The notes under the pieces: model-generated | What the model was told of the DNA's origin: nothing | What the model saw: the letters and a program-made list of their open reading frames with translations, nothing else | Database searches by the model: none | Position numbers and translations under genes: made by a program | Shown here: piece after piece, positions 12,580 through 22,503 of the stretch | Layout: every line of letters starts with the position of its first letter | Numbering within the stretch: the first letter of the stretch is position 1 | From: Tragulus kanchil | Taxonomy: Eukaryota > Chordata > Mammalia > Artiodactyla > Tragulidae | DNA: 64,000 nucleotides | Assembly (NCBI GenBank): GCA_022376925.1 | Contig: JAIOJX010000025.1 | Location: forward strand, 184,697,801 to 184,761,800 | Reading direction: 5' to 3'

Positions 12580-12756
12580 GTGTCTTCTGTTTATGAGGCG
12601 CGGTGCACCCGAGGAGAAGCCGGAGCTGAACCCACCGGCTCCCCTAGAACGACGGGCTCCAGCGCCAGCTCCCAGGCGGAGGACACGGGCTCGGAAGGCG
12701 GAGGCCCGTGGGTGGACCCCCGCGGAAAGGCGCGCTTCTCCCGGACTCATCTCTAG
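12580..12756 (+). CDS. KIAA0232: KIAA0232 last coding exon, C terminus and stop
   Basis: The exon starts after CTCAG (12578-12579) in phase 0 and reads VSSVYEARCT. It ends with GSEGGG, WV, and FSRTHL followed by TAG at 12754-12756. Human KIAA0232 has VSSVYEARCT and TGSEGGGEWV and also terminates FSRTHL, so both ends are conserved. The middle is one residue shorter than my recalled human version. The acidic SEEEL before FSRTHL is replaced by RGKAR, which is basic. That could be real divergence in a GC-drifting region, or base errors in the assembly. Together the three exons give 127 C-terminal residues. Confidence 0.93.
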   Translation: MSSVYEARCTRGEAGAEPTGSPRTTGSSASSQAEDTGSEGGGPWVDPRGKARFSRTHL

Positions 12757-14331
12757 CCCCCAGGGCAGTCCCCGTTTCTGTAAAACTGATGTGTGAGGGG
12801 CAGGTGCCCTTTTGTGAGGCCTGTTCATCTAAACAACAACGTAGGTTCCTTCTTCAGTTAACTGGTTCAGATCAATAACTCTCTTTCTCTTCCTGCTTAT
12901 TCTAGCGTTGAGGACAGCTGTCCTGTTGAAGATGTTTTCCAGCTGTCGCGTTCTTGGCTCTCTGAACAGCTAGCCTAGGACGGCTGCGCATGTGCTCGTG
13001 CCGGGAGCGCCGCGGCTCGCTGCGGCCCCTCCCGGCGGCAGCCCGTCCCGCCCCCGCCAGCAGCGCAGCCTCAGCAGCCACTCCCGCTCCTCAGAGACCG
13101 TGGCTCGGGACTCGCGGGCTCTGTCCTCTCAGAACCGGGACGTGACCACCACCCGCCGCGGGCTGGGCCTGTCTGGAGGCAGCAGGGCCGCGCGGGGCTC
13201 GTCCCGGCCTTCGCTCAGTAGAGTCTCCCTGCTCGCAGCGGGCCGCAGGGGCGCGCTTCCAGAGGCGCGGAGGGCTCTCCCGAGAGCACCAGGGCGGGCC
13301 CCGCGGGGCCGCCGGGGTCAGGGCGTGGGAGGCCGGGCAGCCTGGGCTGTGGGGCGTCCAGCTGTCCTCGGTGAGGACCATAGTTGCACATGAGATTCTT
13401 CTGGTGACTAACATGGGGTCGATTCCCCGGAACCTGAGGTTGTGCATGTCTGACTCGCGGTGGAGGCCACCACGTGACTCCAAAGAGACCTTGGCTGCGG
13501 CCGCAGGCTGCCCTTGTGGCTGTGGCTCGTGTCGCTTAGATCTCATTTTGTGTTGGAGAGAATGTTCTGGCAAGTTCTGTGTGTGGCTGGTCAGGGGATA
13601 GAGGGCCGGTGTCTCCCGTACCTGTGGGATTGCTCCGGGGGCTGTCTTCCCGCGTTGCTTGGGGAGCCGGGGGTCGAGCCGTCCGAGACGGTCACTTCCT
13701 CAAGCGCTCACGCCGCCGTACAACAGGTTGGAGTTAAAAGGAGGAATATTTTTAAGACATGTTTATTTTCCTTTTTAGCCAGTTTAAAAAATAAGAATAA
13801 TGGCGCGTGAGATAGTGGAGCGTGTGCATAACGTCAGGAGGTCAGCCTGGAGGAGGCGGCGCCACCCCGGCCCCGGCGGGCAGTCGAGGAGTCACTCCCT
13901 GGCTGGGCGCCGAGCTGGCCGAGGACCCGTGGTTTGCTTCCAGCATTGGTTTCCGTTGCCTTTTCTTCACGATGACACAGAGAACTCCCCCTGGGCTGTG
14001 GCGTGCCCCGGCACTGTCTGTCCTCGCTGTGGAAGCCTGGTGGCGTGGGGCTCGGCCTCTCGCTCGTCAGGGCTCGTCTCTATACAGCGCATCTTTGACA
14101 CTTTAAAGTGTGTGTGTGTGCGTGTGTGAGGCTGTATGTTGCTGTTATTTATTTACAGACTTGAGAAGGTTTTATGTATTTTTCTTTCTTCCAGAGCTTC
14201 CTAAAAATTGATTAGTATCTGCACTGAAGTATAATTTAACAGCAAAGGCAAAAAAGAATTGGAAGTTGTAAATTCCTAAAATCACTACAGGGATGATCAT
14301 CCTAGAAATCGTTGTCACATAGCCGAGACCA

Positions 14332-14337
14332 AATAAA
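14332..14337 (+). terminator. KIAA0232: Poly(A) signal AATAAA (internal; copy at 15421)
   Basis: AATAAA in the AT-rich part of the inferred 3' UTR, followed by a non-U-rich region. It may serve as an alternative proximal poly(A) site. It is repeated at 15421-15426 by D3. Confidence 0.4.
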
Positions 14338-14787
14338 CAGATACCAGGCACAGCCTTTAGCTCGGTGATTTTGGACAGCTGCTTTTTATCACGGAAGGGC
14401 TCCGAGTGGTTGAGGTGCAGCCGTGCTCACGCTGCGGGGAGGCGCTGCACCCGCCCGGGGGATGGGAGTGGTGATACGCGGGCAGGGGGCGGCAGATGAT
14501 GTATTTATTTGTTCTCCTAGCCGAGTGGCTGGAGCCTCCGGAGGCTTTCAGCGGCCGAGCTGAAAGTGTGGTTTTCAGTTCTGTAAGCGGGTGATCACAG
14601 AGAAAAAGCATCTCTTTCTGAGAACAAAACGCCGAGAGGCACCGTGGTATGACGCGCCCTGCACATCCGGGCGCTGACGCGCCGGGTTCCCATTCCTGGG
14701 CTGACATCCTTTCCCGTGGGTGTAGTGTTCTGATTTCACGTACACCAGAGTAACTGATTTTTTTGTTTTCTTGTGGAGTTAACACCA

Positions 14788-14793
14788 AATAAA
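14788..14793 (+). terminator. KIAA0232: Likely distal KIAA0232 poly(A) signal (copy at 15877)
   Basis: AATAAA is followed by an A-rich stretch and then GGTGGTCTTT, a GU-rich downstream element. This is the expected layout of a used cleavage signal, with cleavage near 14805-14815. The same arrangement at 15877-15882 is the D3 copy. Confidence 0.6.
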
Positions 14794-15913
14794 AAAGTTT
14801 AAAAACACTCGGTGGTCTTTATCAGCAAAAAATTTTTTTACGGAGAACCCCAGCCTTCTCTTAACAGTTTGTGGACCGGAGGTATTTCAGTATTCGCTAC
14901 CTAACAAATCACCAACCACAGGCATTAGTGTTGCAAAGATCCCGGGTCCAGAATGTGTTACATTCCAGGTGAGGTTTATTTCGCTCTTCCTGCAGGCGCG
15001 GTTTGGGCGGGCCTCTGCGTGGCTGGAGGAGAAAGTGGGTGGGGCCTGCCGGGAGGCCACGCCCACCCGCCCGCCCCTGGGGCTGCTGCTGAAAGCGACC
15101 AAAAAGCTGTCCTCGCTGTGGAAGCCTGGTGGCGTGGGGCTCGGCCTCTCGCTCGTCAGGGCTCGTCTCTATACAGCGCATCTTTGACACTTTAAAGTGT
15201 GTGTGTGTGCGTGTGTGAGGCTGTATGTTGCTGTTATTTATTTACAGACTTGAGAAGGTTTTATGTATTTTTCTTTCTTCCAGAGCTTCCTAAAAATTGA
15301 TTAGTATCTGCACTGAAGTATAATTTAACAGCAAAGGCAAAAAAGAATTGGAAGTTGTAAATTCCTAAAATCACTACAGGGATGATCATCCTAGAAATCG
15401 TTGTCACATAGCCGAGACCAAATAAACAGATACCAGGCACAGCCTTTAGCTCGGTGATTTTGGACAGCTGCTTTTTATCACGGAAGGGCTCCGAGTGGTT
15501 GAGGTGCAGCCGTGCTCACGCTGCGGGGAGGCGCTGCACCCGCCCGGGGGATGGGAGTGGTGATACGCGGGCAGGGGGCGGCAGATGATGTATTTATTTG
15601 TTCTCCTAGCCGAGTGGCTGGAGCCTCCGGAGGCTTTCAGCGGCCGAGCTGAAAGTGTGGTTTTCAGTTCTGTAAGCGGGTGATCACAGAGAAAAAGCAT
15701 CTCTTTCTGAGAACAAAACGCCGAGAGGCACTGTGGTATGAAGCGCGCTGCACATCCGGGCGCTGACGCGCCGGGTTCCCATTCCTGGGCTGACATCCTT
15801 TCCCGTGGTTGTAGTGTTCTGATTTCACGTACACCAGAGTAACTGATTTTTTTGTTTTCTTGTGGAGTTAACACCAAATAAAAAAGTTTAAAAACACTCG
15901 GTTGTCTTTATCA

Positions 15914-18150
15914 GCAAAAATTCTTTTACGGAGAACCCCAGCCTTCTCTTAACAGTTTGTGGACCGGAGGTATTTCAGTATTCGCTTACCTAACAAATCA
16001 CCAACCACAGGCATTAGTGTTGCAAAGATCCCCGGGTCCAGAATGTGTTACATTCCAGGTGAGGTTTATTTCGCTCTTCCTGCAGGCGCGGTTTGGAAGC
16101 GCGGGCCTCTGCGTGGCTGGAGGAGAAAGTGGGTGGGGCCTGCCGGGGAGGCCACGCCCACCCGCCCGCCCCTGGGGGCTGCTGCTGGGAGCTGCACACA
16201 GGCCGCAAGGGCTTAGTCTTCGTTCCGGAAGAAAAATGCATGTATTTATGTGGTATGATTGTAAGACATGTACATTGTTAGAGAGGTGTGTTTTTTTAAG
16301 TTTACAGGAGAACTCACCCGTGCCTCGTCGCCCTGAGAGGATGGCTGCTGCCGTTTGTGGAGAGCCCCTTCCTGGACAGCGGGGCGCGCGTGGGTTTAGC
16401 CAGCGCCGCGTCCAGGGAGGCCCTGGCCCTGCCCTCTGGCTGCAGACGTGGGCTCTCGGGCATCCGCGCACGTCGGGAGTCGCCGATCCGCAGGGTTTCC
16501 GCGGCTCGGGATTCTGTCGCGTGGGCCTGCCGAGTGCCTCGCCCTGGCCGCCTCGCAGCGTCGCGCTGCGTTCGTTCAGCGCCCCGAGCTGCCGGTCTGC
16601 GACGTCTCCCCGCACGCCCCGGAAGGCTGTCCCGGCCCTCTGGCCGGCGGGCGGCGGGGCCCGGGCGGCTTGTCCTCCCCGCCCAGGCGCTGAGCGGCTG
16701 CCTTTCATCAGCGCCGGGGATTCGAATCGTGTCTGACTCGTCTTCATGGCGTCTGGGTTGCGTGAGCCTGTGTTCAAACGCTCTCTCCATCGGGAGAGGA
16801 CGAGACGCTCGTGCACGGCGTGCACCTCGCAGGCAGGCCTGCAGCCGGCGGGGCCTGCCGCCCTCGGGGTGTGCTCCGTCAGCGCGCCTGGAGCCTGGGG
16901 GTGGCCCTGCCGGGCGTGCCCGCGCCCAGCGCCGAGAGTCACAGGCGGCCCGGCGCTGGCGGCCGGCCGAGTGGCGGCGGGCGTTGCTGGCCTCGGGCGG
17001 CCGGGCGGCGGGCTGGACCTCTTCAGTCCCGAGCAAAATTCTTTTACGGAGAACCCCAGCCTTCTCTTAACAGTTTGTGGACCGGAGGTATTTCAGTATT
17101 CGCACCTAACAAATCACCAACCACAGGCATTAGTGTTGCAAAGATCCCGGGTCCAGAATGTGTTACATTCCAGGTGAGGTTTATTTCGCTCTTCCTGCAG
17201 GCGCGGTTTGGGCGCGGGCCTCTGCGTGGCTGGAGGAGAAAGTGGGTGGGGCCTGCCGGGAGGCCACGCCCACCCGCCCGCCCCTGGGGCTGCTGCTGGG
17301 AGCTGCACACAGGCCGCAAGGGCTTAGTCTTCGTTCCGGAAGAAAAATGCATGTATTTATGTGGTATGATTGTAAGACATGTACATTGTTAGAGAGGTGT
17401 GTTTTTTTAAGTTTACAGGAGAACTCACCCGTGCCTCGTCGCCCTGAGAGGATGGCTGCTGCCGTTTGTGGAGAGCCCCTTCCTGGACAGCGGGGCGCGC
17501 GTGGGTTTAGCCAGCGCCGCGTCCAGGGAGGCCCTGGCCCTGCCCTCTGGCTGCAGACGTGGGCTCTCGGGCATCCGCGCACGTCGGGAGTCGCCGATCC
17601 GCAGGGTTTCCGCGGCTCGGGATTCTGTCGCGTGGGCCTGCCGAGTGCCTCGCCCTGGCCGCCTCGCAGCGTCGCGCTGCGTTCGTTCAGCGCCCCGAGC
17701 TGCCGGTCTGCGACGTCTCCCCGCGCACGCCCCGGAAGGCTGTCCCGGCCCTCTGGCCGGCGGGCGGCGGGGCCCGGGCGGCTTGTCCTCCCCGCCCAGG
17801 CGCTGAGCGGCTGCCTTTCATCAGCGCCGGGGATTCGAATCGTGTCTGACTCGTCTTCATGGCGTCTGGGTTGCGTGAGCCTGTGTTCAAACGCTCTCTC
17901 CATCGGGAGAGGACGAGACGCTCGTGCACGGCGTGCACCTCGCAGGCAGGCCTGCAGCCGGCGGGGCCTGCCGCCCTCGGGGTGTGCTCCGTCAGCGCGC
18001 CTGGAGCCTGGGGGTGGCCCTGCCGGGCGTGCCCGCGCCCAGCGCCGAGAGTCACAGGCGGCCCGGCGCTGGCGGCCGGCCGAGTGGCGGCGGGGCGTTT
18101 CTGCTGGCCTCGGGCGGCCGGGGCGGCCGGGCTGGACCTCTTCAGTCCCG
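15914..18150. repeat. Tandem duplication D4, about 1115-bp unit
   Basis: Copies are 15914-17030 and 17032-18150. The offset drifts from 1118 to 1111 because of small indels, most of them near the junction and in G/C runs. It overlaps the second copy of D3, giving three copies of about 270 bp. The unit holds a CpG-dense segment downstream of KIAA0232. Confidence 0.93.
16370..17030. promoter_or_regulatory. CpG-dense segment downstream of KIAA0232 (copy at 17480-18145)
   Basis: The stretch is rich in CpG (GGGGCGCGCGTGGG, CCGCGCACGTCGGG, GCGGGCGGCGGGG) and begins about 1.5 kb past the distal poly(A) signal. No coding similarity was recognised in any frame, although the low stop density makes long frames. 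It might be an orphan CpG island or a GC-rich ancient repeat. Confidence 0.35.
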
Positions 18151-18639
18151 GGCACCCACTGGGTGTGGCGGGCGGCCTCTCCCGGAGATGGGGGCCGGGC
18201 GGCAGGGCCACGTGTCTGGCGAGACAGGACGTGTCGCGCGGTGTCACCTCCGTGGAGTCTAGCTCCTTTGTCACCTCCTGGCGTGGGTGTGCCCCCCGCC
18301 AGCCGCCGGGTCCCCGTTTCGCTGTCTTCGAAAATGCTGTGAGAGTAGTTGCTTCCCAGGCGCCCGCAGGCCGGAGCAGAGCGGGGCCGCGGGCACAGCA
18401 GCCGGTCGCCTGGAGGCGGTCCCAGCAGAGTGGACGGTGAAGGGGTGGAGGCGCGGGCTGGGCGGCTGGGGTGGGCCCGGAGGCCTGGGTCTGCACGGCG
18501 GGCTCAGGCCGAGTAAGGGCCCGGCTTCTCCCGAGGGCTGCTGGGGGGTGGCCTTCCACTGCCGCGGGCTATAGTGTTTTCAGGGTCAGTTGCCTCGGCT
18601 TAACCCAACTAGCAGCAGCACCTGGCACGTGGGAGTCCC

Positions 18640-18785
18640 CCTGTCTGTGCCGGGTACAGTGCCAGCCGACGCTGGGGGCTTGCCAGCTGCCGGGCATCCA
18701 TCTGAGCCGTGTGCGCGTGCAGCCCTGTGGGGTCGGCACAGTGGCCCCATTTTACAGATGAGGAAGCAGACCCAGCGAGAAGCGG
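18640..18785 (-). mobile_element. MIR SINE fragment
   Basis: It contains the reverse-complement MIR signature: a TGTGCCGGGTACAGTGCC section followed downstream by CCCATTTTACAGATGAGGAA. This is an ancient mammalian repeat, heavily diverged. Confidence 0.65.
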
Positions 18786-18835
18786 ATCCCGTGCCGAGGT
18801 CCCGCATCCCTCGGCCCGGCTCAGACGGCAGGGAG

Positions 18836-19005
18836 CCCGCCTGCCACGCAGGAGACGCGGACTCGCGCCCTCGGCGGACGAGACCCCCGAGAAGGCGACG
18901 GCTGCTCGCTCCAGCGTCCTCGCCTGGAGCGCCCCACGGACAGAGGAGCCTGGCGGGGCAGGGAGCCTGGGGCCGCGGCGGGTCAGACGCCACGGAGCGG
19001 CTGAG
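18836..19005 (+). mobile_element. GC-drifted Bov-tA SINE
   Basis: The order of segments follows Bov-tA: CCGCCTGCCACGCAGGAGAC, then CTCCAGCGTCCTCGCCTGGA, then CACGGACAGAGGAGCCTGGC, then a degenerate GAGCGGCTGAGACG end. Many A/T positions of the family consensus read G or C here, which makes the copy look unusually CpG-rich. Confidence 0.7.
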
Positions 19006-19729
19006 ACGCTGTCCTGTCGCGTGCTCCACGCCTCCGGAGCAGCGGAGCCCGGCTTTGAGCGGCACGCGGACCACAGAGCGACCCCAGAGCCTCCGTGCTG
19101 CCAGGTCGGCACTCGCGCGAGGGGGCCGTGCGGTCTCTTTCCGGTCATCACGGGTGACGGCATTTTAAGACCATAGTGGGGCCGAGTCCTGGCCCAGCTC
19201 CTCGCTGGCCACGCACTCCCGGGTGAGTGTCCACGCCCCAGTGTCCTCGGCTGCACGTGGACGCGGGCAGGTCTGGCCCGTGACTGCTGGCCGGGTGCTC
19301 GGGCGCGGCCATGTCGGTGGCAGCTCAGCCTCTAGCCCGCGGCGAGGTCACACTGTCCCTCCTGGTAGAGCCGAGTGTGCCCTTTGGAGCCGAGTCGGGG
19401 ACGGGAGGCCTGGCCCGGAGGCAGGGTGGAGCGGGCACACTGCCGCGCAGACGCCGGGCCGGCCCTCCCGTCACCGTCCGGGGCGTTCAGGGCCCCGTAG
19501 CTGGGAGGCCTGTTCTGGGAGGAAGCAAGGAGGCTCCACCTCTGGCTGCCACCCCAAAGCCCCTGGCTTCCCTGGACCTCAGCCTCGTCCCTGAGGGCCT
19601 GGGGAGGGACCTTCGTGGAGGGCCTGTGACCGCTCGGCCTCTCGAGGCAGGGGGCCGCCTGCCTGAGCCAGGGCCCTCGCTCCTCCCTCCTGGTTGCCTA
19701 CCTGAGACGGTGTGAGGTGACCTGGCCAG

Positions 19730-19800
19730 CCGGTGGCCCTGGGCTGGTCACTCTCTTCCTCACTCTGCAATGCGGACATGGCCTCTGAGGGCCAGGCTGC
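19730..19800 (+). mobile_element. MIR fragment
   Basis: TGGGCTGGTCACTCTCTTCC followed by CTCACTCTGCAATGCGG resembles the conserved MIR core (gtgaccttgggcaagtca...cctcatctgtaaaatgg). Diverged and short. Confidence 0.45.
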
Positions 19801-20611
19801 CCGCTTGGGCAGGTGGAGCCGGCTGTTCCTGCCCCGGAGCTCCTGCCCTGACCTCCCCCTCCAGCCTCTGGCTCGGGAAGCCCACGGGCCTGGCCGGGAG
19901 CACCGCCCCCGGGGGTGCCACCTGCCCCGCGCGGCCTCTGAGCCACCCTGTCCCCACCCTGCACACCACGTCCCTGCCGTCGGACCCTCGGCAGAGGAAG
20001 GGCTGAACTGACTGTAGAACCGTGGGCTTGGGGCCCCCCAAGGGCACCAGGAGGCCTGGGGGCCGCAGGCTCTGAGCCCCGGGCTGGCAGCACTGGCCGC
20101 TAGTGCCGGTCCAGCTGGGCGGCCAGCGTCTGGCACGGCCTCTGTGGCTGAAGAGGGCCTGGCTCACCGCAGGCCTGAAGCGCGCTCGGGGCCTGGCACC
20201 CTTCTCCTCCCGGGCCTGGGGCACCTCCGCGGCCCTGCTCGGGACCCAGTTTCTGCTGGTCACAAACCTCAGACGTGACCAGAGCTTCCTCCCGTGCCCC
20301 CGGGAGCGGTGACCAGCGATCGCAGGCGGCCCTCCTCAGCCAAGGCCCGGGGCCCCAGGCCTCCCTCCTGCCCACAGAGATCCGGGCCCCAGGGCGGCTC
20401 AGGGAGGTCGGGGACCCCACGGAGACACCCTCGTCGTGGCAGACCCTGGCTCCCTGCCCTGGCACCACGCCTCGGGCCTGCGCCCGTCTCCTTCCAGCCG
20501 TGGGGCCTAGAACAGCCTGGCGCGCGGTCCAGCCGGCGGCCGCCCCTCCCCCAGCCAGGCCCTACGGGAGCGCTGGCTGAGCCTGGCCTCTCCAGGAGCA
20601 GGTGTTCCCCG

Positions 20612-20816
20612 GCGTCCCCGGTGCCTCGGCAGTGAGACTCTGCCTGCAGTGCAGGAGACCTGGGCTTGATCCCTGGGTGGGGAAGGCCCCCTGGAGGAGG
20701 GCATGGCGACCCGCTCCAGTGTTCTTGCCTGGAGACTCCCACAGACGGAGGAGCCTGGCGGGCTGCAGACCATGGGGTCCTGAAGAGTCAGAGACGACTG
20801 AGCGACTGAGCAACAG
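20612..20816 (+). mobile_element. Bov-tA SINE, nearly full length
   Basis: It has a box-B-like GGGCTTGATCCCTGGGTGGG, GGCGACCCGCTCCAGTGTTC, TTGCCTGGAGACTCCCACAG, GAGGAGCCTGGCGGGCTGCA and the 3' end GAGACGACTGAGCGACTGAG. This is the best-preserved + strand Bov-tA in the window and a strong ruminant marker. Confidence 0.88.
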
Positions 20817-21204
20817 CGGAGGGGTCCTTCTGGGCTTCCCCGGGCTGTTGCGTTTCCCCAGGTCCCTCCTGCACCGGGCCTCCGCTTCCCAAGCTGGGCG
20901 GGACGTGGGGAGACCTGAGCCTCTGGGTCTTGTCCTCAGGCTGAACGCAGGTTCTCACTCAAAAACGCTTCTCCAGGGCTGGGTGGCATCGTGCTGGAAG
21001 GGTGTTTTGTCACGTGGAAGAGACTGGTGAGCAGTGGGGCCAGGATCCACGCCTTGACCGCACTGGACCATCACCTGGAAGTAGGGACAGCAGTCTGAGG
21101 CCTTCTGGGGGCCAGTGTGTCTTCCTGTTGGCATTAAGCCAATCTGGAAAGAAAAGGAGGTCTCTGGGCCTTGGTTACAAAAATAGGGTTTGGATGCTTT
21201 CATC

Positions 21205-21260
21205 CATTTGTTCGGCAAACACATGTTCAGAGCCTCCTGTATGTGCCAGGCTCTGCCCCT
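21205..21260 (-). mobile_element. MIR-like fragment
   Basis: The segment CATTTGTTCGGCAAACACAT, followed by CTCCTGTATGTGCCAGGCTC, resembles the MIR/L2-type end (caacaaatatttattgagc...ctatgtgccaggcac). Confidence 0.5.
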
Positions 21261-22147
21261 GATGCTGAAAGTAGACTTCCTTTTTCTAAGTCAGCCTCCC
21301 TTGGCCCTCATTTTTTGGTGATAAAGAGGCCCCAATTTCCTCTTTTGTCCCTTCTGGATAAACATTCAAGGGTCTCTCCAGCCTACCTCTGAACATCTAG
21401 AATTTTTCAGCAGTTTGAAGGAAGGTGGTGAGTTCCCCAAACCCGGCAGCCTCTGCATCAGAAGGCTGGTTCTCCCTTACCTTGTCCCCACATTTCCCTG
21501 CCTGGCAGCACCCCACTCACAGGCCTCAGAAGTTAGCAGGCTGGAGCGCGGGGTGAAGCATGGAGGCCCAGCTCTGCCCTGAGCAGCCGGCTGGCCTTGG
21601 CAAGGCCACGCAGTACCCCTGGGCGGGGCCGGGGGAGGGGTGAGGAAGGAGGCCTTCCTCACCTCAGAGGGCCTCCCCGCGGAGCGAGGTGCACGTTTCA
21701 TCTGGAAGAAACACGGGGTTCCACTTCCACCCCGCGACCCTGCAGACGAGCTGTTACCAGCATGGTTTCCTGCTTGGCGGTGGCCTGCTTGCCGAGCGGC
21801 TGCAGATAACAGCCGGGGAGACTGACGCCCGGCACAGCCTGCGACCTGGGAGGCCTGGCCAAGGGTGGAGTAGCGGGCCCAGGGAGGGCGGCTGGCCAAG
21901 GCCGAGGCAGTCACTCTGTCCAAGCCATAGTCTGCTCATCCAAAAAGGTGGAAAGGTGAAATCCACTCCCCAGAATTAAAGGGAATCCCGCGCCTGCCCC
22001 TGGGGGCTAGTCCTTCCTTGGGCCACGAGATCAACTAGCCAAGCAGAGTGGACCTCCCCTGGCAGTGGCCGCGTCCACACCCGGTGCCCCGGTGGGTTTG
22101 GCTGGAGGGGGCAGTGAGCTGGGCGAAGACAGGAAGAGGCACGGGGA

Positions 22148-22206
22148 GCCTGGTGTGCTGCCGCCCATGAGTCTGCGAAGAGTCAGACCTGACTGAGCGA
22201 CTGCAC
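22148..22206 (+). mobile_element. Bov-tA 3' fragment (copy at 23297-23355)
   Basis: GGAGCCTGGTGTGCTGCCGC and GAAGAGTCAGACCTGACTGA followed by GCGACTG are the 3' half of Bov-tA without its tRNA-like head. Confidence 0.7.
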
Positions 22207-22419
22207 GGAACGGGGGACGTGGGAGAGGCCTTAAGTGCCCCTTGAGAGGGTTTGGGTCTCATCCTGGGGGCCGCAGGAGCCCGAGGGGGTGGGAGCCAGA
22301 CACCGTTTGTGTCCTGGGTGAGCGGTGCTCTCTGAGGGTGGAGAGGGATTTTAGGAACAGCGGATGCACAGCAGAGAATCTCTTTTGCAGCTTCTAAGAG
22401 AAAATCACACAGGAGATCC

Positions 22420-22503
22420 CTGGTGGTCCAGCGGTTAAGACCGGGCTTCCACGGCAGGAGGCACAGGTTCAATCCCTGGTCAGGGAACTCAGATCCTGAA
22501 GGC
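22420..22503 (+). mobile_element. CHR-2-type SINE head (copy at 23569-23653)
   Basis: GAGATCCCTGGTGGTCCAGC, GGTTAAGACCGGGCTTCCAC and GGTTCAATCCCTGGTCAGGG are the tRNA-Glu-like promoter part (A and B boxes) of a cetartiodactyl CHR-type SINE. The copy is cut short after AACTCAGATCCTGAAGGC. Confidence 0.75.

Larger units (their letters stand above)
12757..14815 (+). other. KIAA0232: KIAA0232 3' UTR (inferred)
   Basis: About 2 kb follows the stop codon without any splice-like interruption that I can identify. It is GC- and CpG-rich to about 13,400 and then AT-rich. The AT-rich part includes a GT microsatellite (14108-14128) and ends in AATAAA at 14788. Length and position suit the long 3' UTR of KIAA0232. 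The exact cleavage site is inferred. The final 790 bp or so is repeated by D3. Confidence 0.65.
14019..16188. repeat. Tandem duplication D3, 1089-bp unit
   Basis: Copies are 14019-15090 and 15108-16188, with 17 unmatched junction bases (15091-15107). The unit spans the 3' end of the KIAA0232 UTR. The copies differ by several substitutions (near 14643-14660 versus 15732-15749, and near 14718 and 14812) as well as indels in A/T runs. The last 270 bp or so is also the start of D4 and so occurs a third time at about 17034-17305. Confidence 0.93.
18151..21355. other. Intergenic DNA, GC-rich, with MIR and Bov-tA remnants
   Basis: Spacer between KIAA0232 and TBC1D14. It contains a MIR at about 18640-18785, an altered Bov-tA at 18836-19005, a MIR piece at 19730-19800, a better-preserved Bov-tA at 20612-20816 and a MIR-like piece at 21205-21260. 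No gene was recognised. The remaining sequence is GC-rich without visible structure. Confidence 0.6.

Noticed and set aside
16000..18560. Long frames of 240-390 residues near 16-18.5 kb
   Set aside because: They cross the D4 junction, overlap on both strands and translate GC-rich non-coding DNA; no similarity to a known protein.
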